Part shown: positions 30,510 to 38,923 of the stretch, in pieces
Position numbering within the stretch: position 1 is the stretch's first letter
How the letters are laid out: each line of letters begins with the position of its first letter
NCBI GenBank assembly: GCA_903884005.1
Contig: CAISDA010000044.1
Span: 55,123-119,122, forward strand
DNA: 64,000 nucleotides
Source: an uncultured Ignavibacteriota bacterium
Lineage (GTDB): Bacteria; Bacteroidota; Ignavibacteria; UBA10030; UBA8401
Direction of reading: 5' to 3'
Notes under the pieces: generated by a model
Databases searched by the model: none
What the model saw: only the letters and a program-made list of their open reading frames with translations
Told to the model about the DNA's origin: nothing
Translations under genes and position numbers: made by a program

Positions 30510-30965
30510 TTAAGCCGTTGTCTTCTCTGTCAACAGGTCGCGGACGAACCGGATCGTTGTCTGTATCTTCCTGATCGATGCCGGCAGCACCAGCACCGTA
30601 TCGTCGCCTGCGATCGTCCCCAACACGCTGGGATGGCGAAGCGAATCGATGAACATCGCGACTCCGGATGCTCTGCCGGGCAGCGTGCGTATGACGACGA
30701 CGGTCTCGTTCGCCTCGGCTCCGAGCATTTCTTTCCAGACGAGTGATTTGATGGAGTTCTCGGTTTCGTCCGTGCGCATCGCGTAGCGGAAGATGTCGCC
30801 GGAGCGGATGCGCATCACATTCATCTCCGCCAGGTCGCGCGAGAGCGTCGCCTGCGTCACTTCAATGCCGCGCTTGCGAAGATGGTCCGCCAGTTCCTCC
30901 TGGCCCGCGATCGCATAGGCGGAAACGATTTCCGTGATCGCGATTTGCCTCTGTCGTTTGTTCAT
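30510..30965 (-). CDS. argR: Arginine repressor
   Basis: 151 residues. The N-terminal winged helix-turn-helix (QRQIAITEIVSAYAIAGQEEL...VTQATLSRDLAEMNV) contains the ArgR SRDL signature. The C-terminal oligomerisation and arginine-binding domain includes GTIAGDDTVLVLP, with the conserved GD pair that contacts arginine. It should bind the ARG boxes upstream of argC (35162-35195) and thereby control its own operon. It starts 7 bp after the argF stop. Confidence 0.95.
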   Translation of the reverse strand: MNKRQRQIAITEIVSAYAIAGQEELADHLRKRGIEVTQATLSRDLAEMNVMRIRSGDIFRYAMRTDETENSIKSLVWKEMLGAEANETVVVIRTLPGRASGVAMFIDSLRHPSVLGTIAGDDTVLVLPASIRKIQTTIRFVRDLLTEKTTA

Positions 30966-30972
30966 GCGCGTA

Positions 30973-31878
30973 TTATTGCTGACTGATGAGTTTCGTTAAG
31001 ATCGCCTTTTGCACATGCAGGCGGTTCTCACCCTGCAGGTAGACGACCGAATGCTTTCCATCGAGCACCTCGTCTGTGATCTCCTCTCCTCGGTGGGCTG
31101 GGAGGCAGTGCATCACGATGACGTCGTCCTTGGCGTGCTTCAGGAGCGAGGAATTGACCTGGAATTCCCAGAAATCGTACATCCGGCGTATCTTTTCCTT
31201 CTCCTGTCCCATGCTGATCCAGGTATCGGCGTAGACCACGTCCGCATCGGCGGCCGCTTCGACCGGATTGTGGACGAGATCGATGGTGCTCACGCCCGAG
31301 GCGCGGGCGGCCTCGAAGATCGTCCGATCGGGTTCATATCCCAGCGGCACGGCAAGCGACAGATGCATCGGGATGAGGGAGGCCAACTCGAGCCACGAAT
31401 TGACGATGTTGTTGCCGTCGCCGATATAGGCGATCTTCATGCCGTCCCGGAGCTTGCCGCACTGACGCAGCGTGTAGGCGTCGGACATGATCTGGCACGG
31501 GTGCGACAGATCGGTCAACGCGTTGATCACCGGCACCGTCGCGTGCTTCGCCATGTCCACGAGCATGCCGTGGTCGTGCACGCGCGCAACAATGGCATCG
31601 CAAAAGCGCGTGAGCATGTTGGCCACGTCGGCGACGCTTTCTCTCGATCCGATGCCGATGCTTTCGTTGCCGAGATAGATCGGGTATCCGCCCAGCTGCA
31701 CAATGCCCACCTCGAACGAGACGCGCGTGCGCAGCGAGGGTTTCTGGAAAATGGCGGCGACTGTTTTTCCCGAAAGCGGTTTGAGTTGCGGATTCGCCTT
31801 CAGCATATCGGTGAGATCAAGCAGTTCCACGACTTCCGCCTGCGTGAGCGCTGCGATCGATAAAAAATCTTTTTCCAT
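30973..31878 (-). CDS. argF: Ornithine carbamoyltransferase
   Basis: 301 residues. The carbamoyl-phosphate motif is FQKPSLRTRVSFEVG; the usual STRTR is SLRTR here, a frequent variant. DLSHPCQIMSD, the ornithine-binding SMGQE loop and the catalytic HCLPAHRGEEI are present. It makes citrulline from ornithine and carbamoyl phosphate. The SLRTR variant also occurs in acetyl-/succinylornithine transcarbamylases, but HCLPAHRG and the presence of a bifunctional-type ArgJ favour a true ornithine enzyme. Confidence 0.92.
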   Translation of the reverse strand: MEKDFLSIAALTQAEVVELLDLTDMLKANPQLKPLSGKTVAAIFQKPSLRTRVSFEVGIVQLGGYPIYLGNESIGIGSRESVADVANMLTRFCDAIVARVHDHGMLVDMAKHATVPVINALTDLSHPCQIMSDAYTLRQCGKLRDGMKIAYIGDGNNIVNSWLELASLIPMHLSLAVPLGYEPDRTIFEAARASGVSTIDLVHNPVEAAADADVVYADTWISMGQEKEKIRRMYDFWEFQVNSSLLKHAKDDVIVMHCLPAHRGEEITDEVLDGKHSVVYLQGENRLHVQKAILTKLISQQ

Positions 31879-31902
31879 GGTTGAAAATATTTTAAATACG
31901 TG

Positions 31903-32745
31903 TTACAGCACAAGTTGTGTGCCGACGCCTTCATCGGTGAAGATCTCCAGGAGCAGGGAATGGGGCTTCCGGCCGTCGATAATATGCACTTTGGACACGC
32001 CCGAATGCAGCGTCGAGAACGCGGATTTCACTTTCGGGATCATGCCGCCGTTGATCGCCCCCTCGGTCACGAGCTCCCGCGCACGCTGCTCGGTCAGCGT
32101 GGAGATCAGCGCCGAGTCCGCGACGACGCCTTCGACGTCGCTCATATAGAACAATTTTTCGGACTTGAGTGCCGTGGCGACCGCGCCGGCCGCTATGTCC
32201 GCATTGACGTTATAAATGATACCCTGCGCGTCGACGCCGACGGGTGCAATAACGGGCATCAAATTGTTCGCCAGGAACAGCTGAAGGAACGCCACATTCA
32301 CCTGTGTGATCATGCCGACGAGGCCGAGATCGATGCCGCCTTCCATATATTTTTCGGCCTGGAGGAGGAGGTTGTCCACGCCGCTGAGTCCGACGGCTCC
32401 CCCGTCGCAGGTGTTGATGAGCGCCACGACCTCCTTATTGATCTTGCCGGCGAGCACCATCTGCACAACAGACACCATCTTTTCATCGCTGTAGCGCTGG
32501 CCGTTGACGAACGTCGTTTCGATGCCGAGCCGTGAGGCGATGTCGGTGATCTCTTTGCCGCCTCCGTGCACGATGACGATGTTGATCCCGATCTTTTTCA
32601 GGATCGTGACGTCCTGCGCGAACGTTTTTTTAAGGTGATCCTCGGTCATCGCGGCGCCGCCGTATTTCACGACGAACGTCTTGCCTTCATATTTTTGTAT
32701 ATAGGGAAGCGCCTCGATGAGCACTACTTCCTTCGACTGGATCAT
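31903..32745 (-). CDS. argB: Acetylglutamate kinase
   Basis: About 280 residues from the ATG at 32745 (MIQSKEVVLIEALPYI), chosen because AAAGGA is 8-9 bases upstream and the family starts here; the frame runs open to 32820. Amino-acid-kinase motifs include FVVKYGGAAM, NIVIVHGGGKEI and NVNADIAAGAVATAL. It phosphorylates N-acetylglutamate, the second committed step of arginine synthesis. The N-terminal helix resembles that of arginine-sensitive hexameric enzymes, so feedback inhibition is possible. Confidence 0.95.
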   Translation of the reverse strand: MIQSKEVVLIEALPYIQKYEGKTFVVKYGGAAMTEDHLKKTFAQDVTILKKIGINIVIVHGGGKEITDIASRLGIETTFVNGQRYSDEKMVSVVQMVLAGKINKEVVALINTCDGGAVGLSGVDNLLLQAEKYMEGGIDLGLVGMITQVNVAFLQLFLANNLMPVIAPVGVDAQGIIYNVNADIAAGAVATALKSEKLFYMSDVEGVVADSALISTLTEQRARELVTEGAINGGMIPKVKSAFSTLHSGVSKVHIIDGRKPHSLLLEIFTDEGVGTQLVL

Positions 32746-32862
32746 GGTCTCGTCCTTTGAATGCCTGCAGTGCGGCGCGGCTTTTTTCCGTTCCCGCTCG
32801 GGGCGGTTCGCCTTTTTCATGAATTCATTGCCGCCGCGGTGTGCTCACGCGGCGTTCCGCGC

Positions 32863-34086
32863 TCAGCTTCTGTAATTGGCGTTGATCGATACGTATTCGC
32901 GGGACAGATCGCACGTCCAGAATGTGGCTGCGTGTTTCCCCGCGTGGAGATCGATCGTGATGACGATTTCTTTTTTCTGCAATATTTTTTTAGCCTTCTC
33001 CTCGGAGAAGGAAATGTCGTACCGTTTGCCGAGGATGCGAAGCTTTCCGAAATGGATCTCCGTTTTGGCGGGATCGAACGGTATTCCCGATCGGCCGATC
33101 GCCGCAAGTATTCTGCCCCAATTGGCGTCCTCGCCGTGGATCGCCGTTTTCACGAGCGACGACGTGCACACAGTACGGCACGCGGTTTCGGCATGCTGCC
33201 GCGACCCGGCGCCCTTGACCGTGACCTCCACGAACTTCGTGGCGCCCTCGCCGTCCTTCACGATCAGTTTCGACAGCACGACGAACACATGCTCGAGCGC
33301 CGCATGGAAAATTTTATAGTCGCCTGAATTTTCCCTGAGCGCCGCCGTGCCGGCGTTGCCGTTGGCGAGAATGAGCGCCATGTCGTTCGTGCTCGTATCG
33401 CCGTCTACGGTGATGCGGTTAAACGACACGCCCGTCACCCGGGTGAGCGTCTTCTTCAGCAGTGTGTGCGGAATGTTGGCATCGGTCGTGACGAATGCGA
33501 GCATCGTTGCCATGTTGGGGGCGATCATTCCCGATCCCTTCGCGATGCCGCCGATGCGGACAGGCTTGCCCTCGAGCATGATCTCGACCGCATATTCTTT
33601 CTGGAACGTGTCTGTGGTGCAGATGGCTTCGGCTGCATCAGTGCCGCCCTTGCGGCTGAGACTCTTCGCCGTGGCGAAAATGCCGAGCTTCACATTATCC
33701 ATCGGCATGAATTGCCCGATCACGCCGGTGGAGGCGACGAGCACCTCCGATTCAGGGATGTCGAGGGCGAGCGCCGTTGTTTTCACCGTCTGCAGGGCGT
33801 CTTTCATGCCGCGCTTTCCCGTGCAGGCGTTTGCGTTGCCGCTGTTGATGAAGATGACCCGTGCGGTGTTCGAACGGCGGAGTTGTTCCTGATCGAGCGT
33901 GACGCACGCGGCCACTGTCAGGCTCTGCGTGAACACGCCTGCTGCACAGGCTGGGGTGTCGGAATAAATTAACGCAACATCCTTCTTGCGCTTCTTGATG
34001 CCCGCATGAATGCCCGAGGCACGAAATCCCTGCGGGGCGCAGACGCCGCCTTTGATCTTCTTCAACGATTGCGATGCAGTGCTCAT
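32863..34086 (-). CDS. argJ: Glutamate N-acetyltransferase / ornithine acetyltransferase
   Basis: 407 residues. The self-cleavage site is intact: KGSGMIAPNMATMLAF, with the nucleophilic Thr at residue 194. INSGNANACTG and the TVDGDTSTND loop are also present. ArgJ transfers the acetyl group from acetylornithine to glutamate, and some forms also acetylate glutamate from acetyl-CoA. With no argA or argE seen, this gene should close the cyclic acetyl pathway. Its ATG directly follows the argC stop. Confidence 0.95.
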   Translation of the reverse strand: MSTASQSLKKIKGGVCAPQGFRASGIHAGIKKRKKDVALIYSDTPACAAGVFTQSLTVAACVTLDQEQLRRSNTARVIFINSGNANACTGKRGMKDALQTVKTTALALDIPESEVLVASTGVIGQFMPMDNVKLGIFATAKSLSRKGGTDAAEAICTTDTFQKEYAVEIMLEGKPVRIGGIAKGSGMIAPNMATMLAFVTTDANIPHTLLKKTLTRVTGVSFNRITVDGDTSTNDMALILANGNAGTAALRENSGDYKIFHAALEHVFVVLSKLIVKDGEGATKFVEVTVKGAGSRQHAETACRTVCTSSLVKTAIHGEDANWGRILAAIGRSGIPFDPAKTEIHFGKLRILGKRYDISFSEEKAKKILQKKEIVITIDLHAGKHAATFWTCDLSREYVSINANYRS

Positions 34087-35100
34087 TTATCCCAGCCCTT
34101 CCGTTTCAGCGAAGCCGAACATAATGTTCATATTTTGAACGGCCTGTCCGGCCGCTCCCTTGAGTAGATTGTCGATAACGCTGAAGACCATCAGCTGATT
34201 GTTTGCCTCGTGCAGCGCGAACCCGATGTCGCAATAATTGGTGCCCTGCACATGCTTGATCTCGGGATACTTCGCTTCATCGACCCGGATGAACGGCGCG
34301 GAGGCGTAATAGCTGTCGTAGAGTGCGCGTATCGCGGCGATGTCCGTCTGTTTCGCAAGGCGGCCGTACATGGACGAATAGATCCCGCGCGTGATCGGAA
34401 TAAGATGGGGCACAAAGGTGACACTCGCGTCGGTGTTGCTGAATGCGCGCAGGACCGTTTCAATTTCGGGCGTATGCTGGTGCACGCCCGCCTTGTATGC
34501 CTTGACGGACTCGTTCGTCTCCGTGAACGAATAGGAGACGGACGATTGGCGTCCGGCACCCGAGATGCCCGAGAGCGAACTGATGATGATGCCGGCGGGG
34601 TCAATGATCCCTTCCTTCACCAGAGGCAGGAGGGGAAGCAGGGCGCTTGTGACGTAACATCCGGGATTGGCCACAAGCTGTGCGCCGGCGATCGCGTCCC
34701 GGTTCCATTCAGGCAGACCGTAGACTGCGCCGGGAAGGTAGTGTTCCGCAGTGTGCGGGTGTCTATAATATTTCTGGTACAGCACACTGTCTTTCAGACG
34801 GAAGTCGCCGCCGAGGTCGATCACGCGAAGGCCCGCATCGATCAATTCGGGGACGATCCGCATCGCCTCGCCGGACGGAAGGGCGATGAAGATGCAGTCG
34901 CTCGAGCGGACCGCATCCAGCGCATACTCCTGAAAGACAAGGTCTGTTCTGTGCCTGAACGCAGGGTACACCTCGTCCACTCGTTTGCCCGCCGCGCTGT
35001 GCGCAAAGACGTTCTCGATCTCTGCGTGAGGATGACGAAGAAGAAGCTTCATCAATTCTGCGCCGGAATATCCGGATGCTCCAATAATTGAAATGTTCAT
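34087..35100 (-). CDS. argC: N-acetyl-gamma-glutamyl-phosphate reductase
   Basis: About 337 residues. The start at 35100 gives MNISIIGASGYSGAELMKLL, the family N-terminus with its NADP-binding turn; the open frame continues to 35196 only through the promoter. The catalytic Cys lies in VANPGCYVTSALLPL, and the C-terminal HTPEIE and VPHLIPITRGI segments are conserved. It reduces acetylglutamyl phosphate to the semialdehyde. It is the first gene of the operon; no clear Shine-Dalgarno is visible, and the leader is about 60 nt. Confidence 0.94.
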   Translation of the reverse strand: MNISIIGASGYSGAELMKLLLRHPHAEIENVFAHSAAGKRVDEVYPAFRHRTDLVFQEYALDAVRSSDCIFIALPSGEAMRIVPELIDAGLRVIDLGGDFRLKDSVLYQKYYRHPHTAEHYLPGAVYGLPEWNRDAIAGAQLVANPGCYVTSALLPLLPLVKEGIIDPAGIIISSLSGISGAGRQSSVSYSFTETNESVKAYKAGVHQHTPEIETVLRAFSNTDASVTFVPHLIPITRGIYSSMYGRLAKQTDIAAIRALYDSYYASAPFIRVDEAKYPEIKHVQGTNYCDIGFALHEANNQLMVFSVIDNLLKGAAGQAVQNMNIMFGFAETEGLG

Positions 35101-35161
35101 GTGGTGAGGGGGAATAAGAAACTGTGCCGGGGCATCCGACACGTGTGGATGAAAAACTGAA

Positions 35162-35196
35162 TGCATAATTATACAAAATAATGTATAATTATGCAA
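35162..35196 (-). promoter_or_regulatory. Arginine operon promoter covered by paired ARG-box palindromes
   Basis: TGCATAATTATACA (35162-35175) and TGTATAATTATGCA (35182-35195) are perfect reverse complements, and each is itself a near-palindrome like the ArgR box (TGAATAATTATTCA in E. coli). Their centres are 20 bp apart, close to the 21-bp spacing of classical tandem ARG boxes. On the minus strand they contain -35 TTGCAT (35196-35191), a 17-bp spacer and -10 TATAAT (35173-35168), so bound ArgR would cover the whole promoter. Confidence 0.85.
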
Positions 35197-36060
35197 GCGC
35201 TTTTTTATTTTTTAATGTTGTTTTTCACCGCCCTCTTGATTCGCGGCATACGTTCACTCGTGTAGAAGCTCGTGTAGACGCTCGTGTGGCCGCCCTTGAC
35301 ATTTGCCGGTGATTTCAATAAAATTGCAGTGTACGAAGAAATTTTCGTTCTCCGTGTTGTCCGCGCCCGGCGTTCCTCCTCAGTCATCGGACAACATTCC
35401 AGTCGATCGTGTCCTCCTTCCGTTTTCGGAGAAATACCAGGCAGCGTTCATTCAAGGATGAAAGCATGCTTCGTGACGATCACACATCACACCCGCACCA
35501 CCGAGACTGCGGCAGGGAATGGGTGGCAGTACGGCGTCATTTCCTTGTGGAGCGACGTGCCGGCCCGCCTCATGCCATGCTGCGCATCATTGTGCGTGAA
35601 ACGGACAAACCCCCGCCGACGAACGGCGGCGATGCACTTCATATGACTGCGAATCACTCATCGTTCCACGTACGTGTGGGGAATTGCTGTGAATTATTAT
35701 TGAGGAGGAGCAACGATAAAAAAAGCAAATGATGTCGATATCAATGAAGGGGGCAGGACCATTCCGATAGGCTTCGTGCCGACGCCGACGAAGAGCTATC
35801 GGACGCAAAATATCATTTCGAAGGCGACGTTGGAACCCGGGACTCCGCAGGGCCCATCGCAGAGGCTTCCGCTTCAGTATTCGTTGGGCGCCCGTGTGTT
35901 GATGTGGAGCTTCAATTCAACAGCAGACAGGATCAAACTGCGGAACCGATGCGATGGAGAGGGAGATCTCTGAACTGAAAAAATCCGCCGACACGATGAA
36001 ACGCAACGGACACTGGCATTGATGCCGCGGATCGGTACTGTTTTCCAGCGTTGAAAATAA
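35197..36060. other. Gene-poor, apparently decayed region
   Basis: Nearly 900 bp with only short, mutually overlapping frames of poor coding character. Contents: a 12-bp tandem repeat (ACTCGTGTAGAA, GCTCGTGTAGAC, GCTCGTGTGGCC) at 35256-35291; a strong ribosome-binding-like GAGGAGGAGC at 35702-35711 followed by ATA where a start codon would be expected and an open frame (KKANDVDINEGGRTIPIG); and in another frame a short charged tail (MEREISELKKSADTMKRNGH) ending at 36022. I read it as the remains of one or more lost genes; no family is recognisable. Confidence 0.4.
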
Positions 36061-36070
36061 AGGATACGAA

Positions 36071-36104
36071 ACGACCCGCTTGAATTGAGGTTCAAGCGGG
36101 TCGT
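36071..36104 (-). terminator. Strong hairpin terminator after the 36.2-36.9 kb gene pair
   Basis: ACGACCCGCTTGAA and TTCAAGCGGGTCGT form a perfect 14-bp stem with a 6-base loop. On the minus strand it is followed by TTTCGTATCCTTTATTTT, so it most likely ends the transcript of the two small barrel proteins. Confidence 0.75.
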
Positions 36105-36197
36105 TCGACTATGATGGCGTTCTTGAGAAGGCAGACCGTCCGATGCCTGATCGAGCGTATGGACATCGTTGTCGTGTGTCTTCTCCCACGCTGCGTG

Positions 36198-36572
36198 TTA
36201 TTTGTCCACCATCTTCCGAAGAATCGACACCTGGGGCTGTCCCATGACGCCGCCTTTTTCCATCGCCTCTTTTAATTTCGGATTCGAAATGAATGTGTTG
36301 GCCGATTCGGCACTCGGGAATGTACCGATCACCGTGACCATGTTGGGATTTGCGGCGTCAGTGAACACACCCGACACTTTGAATCCAGCCGCCGCACGGT
36401 TGTCCTTGTCGCTGTCGAAGGCTTGTTTCCAGGCCGTATAGTCTTTCACTTCATGGTGAATGACGACGGTGACTTTTCCACTTCCGGATTTGTCCTTCTT
36501 CGCTGCCTGCGACACGGAGACTCCGGCTATAAGGGTAATGATGAGGGCTGCAAAGCACAGTTGTTTCAACAT
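36198..36572 (-). CDS. Exported small alpha/beta-barrel-like protein
   Basis: 124 residues from the ATG at 36572, preceded by AAGGAGG 8 bases upstream. A signal peptide (MLKQLCFAALIITLIAGVSVSQA) is followed by a domain of about 95 residues: VTVVIHHEVKDYTAWKQAFD, GVFTDAANPNMVTVIGTFPS, and FISNPKLKEAMEKGGV. This pattern resembles dimeric alpha/beta-barrel (ferredoxin-like) proteins of the antibiotic monooxygenase/cyclase type. It is probably periplasmic. Function is unknown. It follows a cytoplasmic protein of a similar fold by 86 bp. Confidence 0.7.
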   Translation of the reverse strand: MLKQLCFAALIITLIAGVSVSQAAKKDKSGSGKVTVVIHHEVKDYTAWKQAFDSDKDNRAAAGFKVSGVFTDAANPNMVTVIGTFPSAESANTFISNPKLKEAMEKGGVMGQPQVSILRKMVDK

Positions 36573-36658
36573 AACGAGTTCCTCCTTCATGAGGTTGTAA
36601 AAAAAAATGAGCCGCGAACAGGATTGTGTGTACGCCTGCCGGCTGTTGCTGTGTGTCA

Positions 36659-36952
36659 TCAAATGACCGAGTAGATCTGCCGCGAACCCGATTCTACAAG
36701 CGGCATGAACTTCTGGTACCAGTCGCCGAACTCGGGCGCGTTCATCATCTTGAGCGATTGGTCTTCATAGTCCGCAAGGCTCTTCGCGGTTAACTCCATC
36801 TCGAGAATATAAAACGGGCCGGTGACATCGGTGAGGTATCGTGCCGCCCCATATTTGTACTTCTTGAGAATCCGTTGATTCTCCTTGATCAATGCTTTGG
36901 CTTCTTTTGCCTTGCCAAATTTGAGTTGGAACACATTGCGCACTACGATCAT
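36659..36952 (-). CDS. NIPSNAP/dimeric alpha-beta-barrel family protein
   Basis: 97 residues, cytoplasmic (no signal). The pattern VRNVFQLKFGKAKEAKALIKENQRILKKYG... then GPFYILEMELTAKSLADYEDQ and APEFGDWYQKFMPLVESGSRQIYSV is that of small ferredoxin-like barrel proteins (NIPSNAP/ABM group). Enzymatic activity cannot be assigned. It is the first of two small genes that share a transcript and a fold class, ending at the hairpin at 36071-36104. Confidence 0.65.
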   Translation of the reverse strand: MIVVRNVFQLKFGKAKEAKALIKENQRILKKYKYGAARYLTDVTGPFYILEMELTAKSLADYEDQSLKMMNAPEFGDWYQKFMPLVESGSRQIYSVI

Positions 36953-37191
36953 GGCAACCTCCTGTTGCTGATGATAAATCCCCAGCGGGCGAGTGATGAT
37001 TCACTCAATGTCGTCTTTTCTGCAGAAACCCCGGACAGTGAAATGCCGCTTCGCAGAAGAACGGTACCGCGCTGCAATATCATTCCAACAATTGCGCCAG
37101 AGTCAAAGTTCCTCCCCCGATGTATTTGATGTTTTGATTCTCACATCCAATTTTCGTATCATAAAAAATCCAACATCCGAAGGGTACGAAC

Positions 37192-38682
37192 ATGATCGAT
37201 CTCAAGAGCAACGAAGTGTGGTTTGTCACGGGGAGCCAGTCGTTATATGGCCCCAAATTAATTCAACAGGTCGCCGATAACTCGATGCTGATCGTGAGGG
37301 GGTTGAATGCATCGGCCGACATACCGGTCACCATCATTTTCAAGCCGGTTGTGCTCACGGCTGATGCAATATACGCTCTGATCGCTGAAGCGAATAACAG
37401 TCCGAATTGCATCGGGCTGATCACGTGGATGCATACGTTCTCCCCTGCAAAAATGTGGATAGCGGGCTTAACGGCGCTGCGCAAGCCGTTCCTTCACCTC
37501 CACACGCAATTCAACCGGGACATTCCCTGGATGACGATCGACATGGAATTTATGAATCTCAATCAATCGGCTCATGGCGACCGCGAGTTCGGATACATCT
37601 GCACACGCATGGGAGTACGCAGAAAGGTTGTTGTCGGCCACTGGCATGATGCGAACGTCCATAAACAGGTCAGCGTGTGGATGAGGGTGGCCGCAGCGTA
37701 TGCCGACATGCAGGGCGCAAAAGTTGCGCGCTTCGGCGACAACATGCGAGATGTTGCAGTGACTGAAGGCGACAAGGTTGAAGCGCAAATAAAATTCGGC
37801 TATGCCGTGAACGGGTACGGCATGGGTGATCTTGTGAAATACATCAAGAGCGTGACCGATGCGCAGATCAAGACGCTCGTGGCCGAGTACGAGGCTGCAT
37901 ACGATTTTGCCGGGGCCGCGCGAAAGGGCGGGGACCAGCGCCCGAATGTTCTTGAGAGCGCGCGGATCGAATTGGGTATGCGCGCATTTTTAACGGAGGG
38001 CGGATTCAAAGCGTTCACGACGACGTTCGAAGATCTTCACGGATTGAAGCAGCTTCCGGGCCTTGCCGTCCAGCGCCTGATGAACGACGGGTATGGGTTT
38101 GGCGCGGAAGGCGATTGGAAGACCGCAATGCTGGTGCGTGCGGTGAAGGTGATGGGCTCCGGCCTTCCGGGCGGAGCGTCGTTCATGGAAGATTACACGT
38201 ATCACCTGGATCCCTCTGGGATGAGAGTCTTGGGAGCGCACATGCTGGAAGTATGCGAATCGACCGCCTCGTCCAAACCCTCGTTTGAGGTCCATCGCCT
38301 CGGTATCGGCGGGAAGGACGATCCGCCGCGACTGGTGTTTACCATCCCAAACGGGCCGGCCATCAATGCGTCGCTGATCGACATGGGCACCCGCTTCCGA
38401 TTGATCGTCAATGAGGTCGATGTGGTGGATTCGGATAAGGAACTTCCGAGATTACCGGTTGCACGCGCACTGTGGGTCCCGAAACCGAACCTCGAGATCG
38501 GCGCGGCTGCGTGGATCTACGCCGGAGGAGCGCACCATACGGCCTTCAGCCAGGCCATCCAAGCCGAATACATGGAAGATTTTGCCGAGATGGCGGGGAT
38601 CGAATATGTGTGTATCGATGGCAACACGCAACTCCGCACACTGAAAAATGAATTGCGGTGGAATGAATCGGCGTATGCATAG
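37192..38682 (+). CDS. araA: L-arabinose isomerase
   Basis: 496 residues, the normal AraA length. It starts [20 protein letters not shown] and contains [45 protein letters not shown] and [10 protein letters not shown]; the metal-binding Glu and His positions of the family lie in these conserved segments. It converts L-arabinose to L-ribulose. No araB, araD or transporter genes are in the window, so it stands alone with its own terminator. A second role on another sugar cannot be excluded. Confidence 0.95.
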   Translation: MIDLKSNEVWFVTGSQSLYGPKLIQQVADNSMLIVRGLNASADIPVTIIFKPVVLTADAIYALIAEANNSPNCIGLITWMHTFSPAKMWIAGLTALRKPFLHLHTQFNRDIPWMTIDMEFMNLNQSAHGDREFGYICTRMGVRRKVVVGHWHDANVHKQVSVWMRVAAAYADMQGAKVARFGDNMRDVAVTEGDKVEAQIKFGYAVNGYGMGDLVKYIKSVTDAQIKTLVAEYEAAYDFAGAARKGGDQRPNVLESARIELGMRAFLTEGGFKAFTTTFEDLHGLKQLPGLAVQRLMNDGYGFGAEGDWKTAMLVRAVKVMGSGLPGGASFMEDYTYHLDPSGMRVLGAHMLEVCESTASSKPSFEVHRLGIGGKDDPPRLVFTIPNGPAINASLIDMGTRFRLIVNEVDVVDSDKELPRLPVARALWVPKPNLEIGAAAWIYAGGAHHTAFSQAIQAEYMEDFAEMAGIEYVCIDGNTQLRTLKNELRWNESAYA

Positions 38683-38780
38683 CACAGCAGCAGTGCCTCC
38701 ACACGAACGGATAAGACACCGATATGCCCCGGATACGTCACCAGATCGAATGCCGGCGCGCAAAAGAACATGCAGACGGG

Positions 38781-38811
38781 AACGGCCTTTGTAATGAAGG
38801 CCGTTTTTTTT
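38781..38811 (+). terminator. Rho-independent terminator after araA
   Basis: AACGGCCTT and AAGGCCGTT form a 9-bp stem with a 7-base loop, followed by a run of T. It lies about 100 bp after araA and insulates the sigma54 activator gene. Confidence 0.93.
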
Positions 38812-38923
38812 CCCCCGCGCCTGATGCGCAAAAAGTGTGGTTGACTCTTATGATGGAGGTCAGTACATTAACGCTAGTTCTGGTTATCGGATGGGAAATA
38901 CGTCATTTTGACAAACAGACACT

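Noticed and set aside
35205..35387. 60-codon minus-strand frame (MTEEERRARTTRR...)
   Set aside because: It spans the 12-bp tandem repeat, has no ribosome-binding site and has a low-complexity basic composition; not supported as a gene.
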